Below are positions 25,519 through 26,309 of a stretch of DNA of 26,309 nt, in pieces; within the stretch, counting starts at the first letter, position 1; the number at the start of each line of letters is the position of its first letter. This DNA comes from Chrysochromulina parva. Lineage: Eukaryota > Haptophyta > Prymnesiales > Chrysochromulinaceae. Under the pieces are notes generated by a model. That model was given only the letters and a program-made list of their open reading frames with translations, was not told where the DNA came from and made no database searches. Made by a program: the position numbers and the translations under genes. The stretch lies in the NCBI GenBank assembly GCA_002887195.1, contig PJAB01000459.1:1-26309 (forward strand), written 5' to 3'.

Positions 25519-26309
25519 AATCGACCACCATGCGTTCGCTGAGATCGGCCACCATGCGTGCGCATGTTCACATGGTGACGAGTTGTGATGCCTAAACGCA
25601 TTCGTTGCGGGGTCGTATGGCAGCGACCAGCGTGATCCGTAGTGCGTAGCGTCAGGTTCGTAGATAGACGGTCAAGGCTCTCGAGCTATCAGCCGCTGCG
25701 GGAAGAGTACCTCGTGAGGGGCGGAAAATAAGCGCACACAAGAATATGTCACAACTGCGCGTAGTAGATATGTCACATCTTCGATCTTGTAGGTCCCTCA
25801 AACACTGAAGCGCTCGCTCACCCCACAGATCGTCCTTCGGGTCGAGAACGCCCCAACGCGGCCGGTTCTCGTCGTCGAGCGACGTGGGCGTCTCTCCTGA
25901 GTACCAAGGCCCGCCCCACTGCGATGTTGGAGACCTGGCCTTGACGTTCGCGTCCGCCGTCAAGTGCGGCGATATTGACCTCCCAGCCCTAAGCGTAGCT
26001 ATCCCGCCGCCAACCAACCCAGCCCTGCGGCAACTGGATGCCTACGAGATATGGAGGGCCTCGGTACAGTGCCAGACGCGTCGTGGCACGGTGAACGCCT
26101 GTAATCCTAATCCTAACCCTAACCCAACCGTGCCTGCTGCCTCTAATCCGTGCGTGCGTGCCTGCAGATCTACTCGCGGCCTGTAATTCTCGACGCGGGC
26201 GACGCTCGAAGAATTATTCGAAGCTTTTCGTGCGATGGCGACGAATTCTCTGATGCTGATTTGTCATACTACAGCGTCGACTGAAAGTGCGCGTGCCAGG
26301 CGCTGCGCC
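25519..26309. other. Region without a confident gene
   Basis: A direct repeat, TGA(A/G)ATCG(A/G)CCACCATGCGT, sits at 25516-25535 and 25540-25559 across the FKBP stop codon. ATATGTCACA occurs twice near 25743 and 25779. On the plus strand the frame is open from 25809 to 26186 without an early ATG; on the minus strand an overlapping frame (26017-25652) also lacks an ATG. Either could be an exon of a gene that continues beyond the window, but neither matches a family I know. Confidence 0.4.
26103..26127. repeat. Degenerate interstitial telomere-like repeat
   Basis: AATCCTAATCCTAACCCTAA followed by CCCAA is about four units of CCCTAA with point changes, in the same strand orientation as the copy at 3595-3609. 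Confidence 0.7.

Overview
This window looks like nuclear DNA of a eukaryotic alga with a secondary, red-derived plastid. It is GC-rich and gene-dense: fifteen protein genes in 26 kb, mostly single-exon, on both strands, with a few short GT-AG introns (79, 85 and 133 bp). Two predicted thylakoid-lumen FKBPs carry an N-terminal signal peptide, a short transit region and a twin-arginine segment. A plastid-type EF-G begins with a signal peptide. There is a TPT/NST-family transporter, and TTAGGG-type interstitial telomeric repeats occur twice. A haptophyte is my first choice and a photosynthetic stramenopile such as a pelagophyte the main alternative; this is inference from targeting and gene content, not a sequence search. 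I see no bacterial operons, tRNA or rRNA genes, CRISPR arrays or complete transposons.

Layout. 1-529: short tandem repeats in both orientations. 530-2553: lumenal FKBP and TPT/NST transporter (+). 2900-3509: two-exon calmodulin-like gene (+). 3772-4635: Bud23-type rRNA methyltransferase (-). 5207-7166: a KA1-tailed protein-kinase homologue that has lost its catalytic residues (-). 7624-8778: homoserine kinase (+). 9271-10704: HMG-CoA synthase (-). 10914-11877: two-exon 2-oxoglutarate/Fe(II) dioxygenase (+). 12090-12617: Alba-domain protein (-). 12828-14840: large protein with a HET/TIR-like N-terminal region and C-terminal leucine-rich repeats (-). 15351-15824: ankyrin protein (+). 16423-18744: plastid EF-G (+). 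19334-20698: secreted prolyl-4-hydroxylase-like dioxygenase (-). 20898-21995: aldo-keto reductase (-). 22203-22520: mitoribosomal mL53-like protein (+). 22937-24709: Jjj1/DNAJC21-type J protein (+). 24904-25518: second lumenal FKBP (+). 25519-26309: no confident gene; a degenerate telomeric repeat.

The genes do not form a pathway cluster. Several are housekeeping functions: ribosome biogenesis (Bud23, Jjj1, possibly Alba), organelle translation (EF-G, mL53), isoprenoid and threonine synthesis (HMGS, homoserine kinase), and plastid lumen folding (two FKBPs). Many neighbours are divergent pairs with about 200-500 bp between start codons (HMGS/dioxygenase, AKR/mL53, pseudokinase/homoserine kinase, HET-LRR/ankyrin). 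The most interesting items are the pseudokinase without an N-lobe, the HET-like/LRR protein, the J protein with an unusual N-terminal motif, the Bud23 with a Lys-Gly tail, and a CTTGA pentanucleotide array found just upstream of two unrelated genes.
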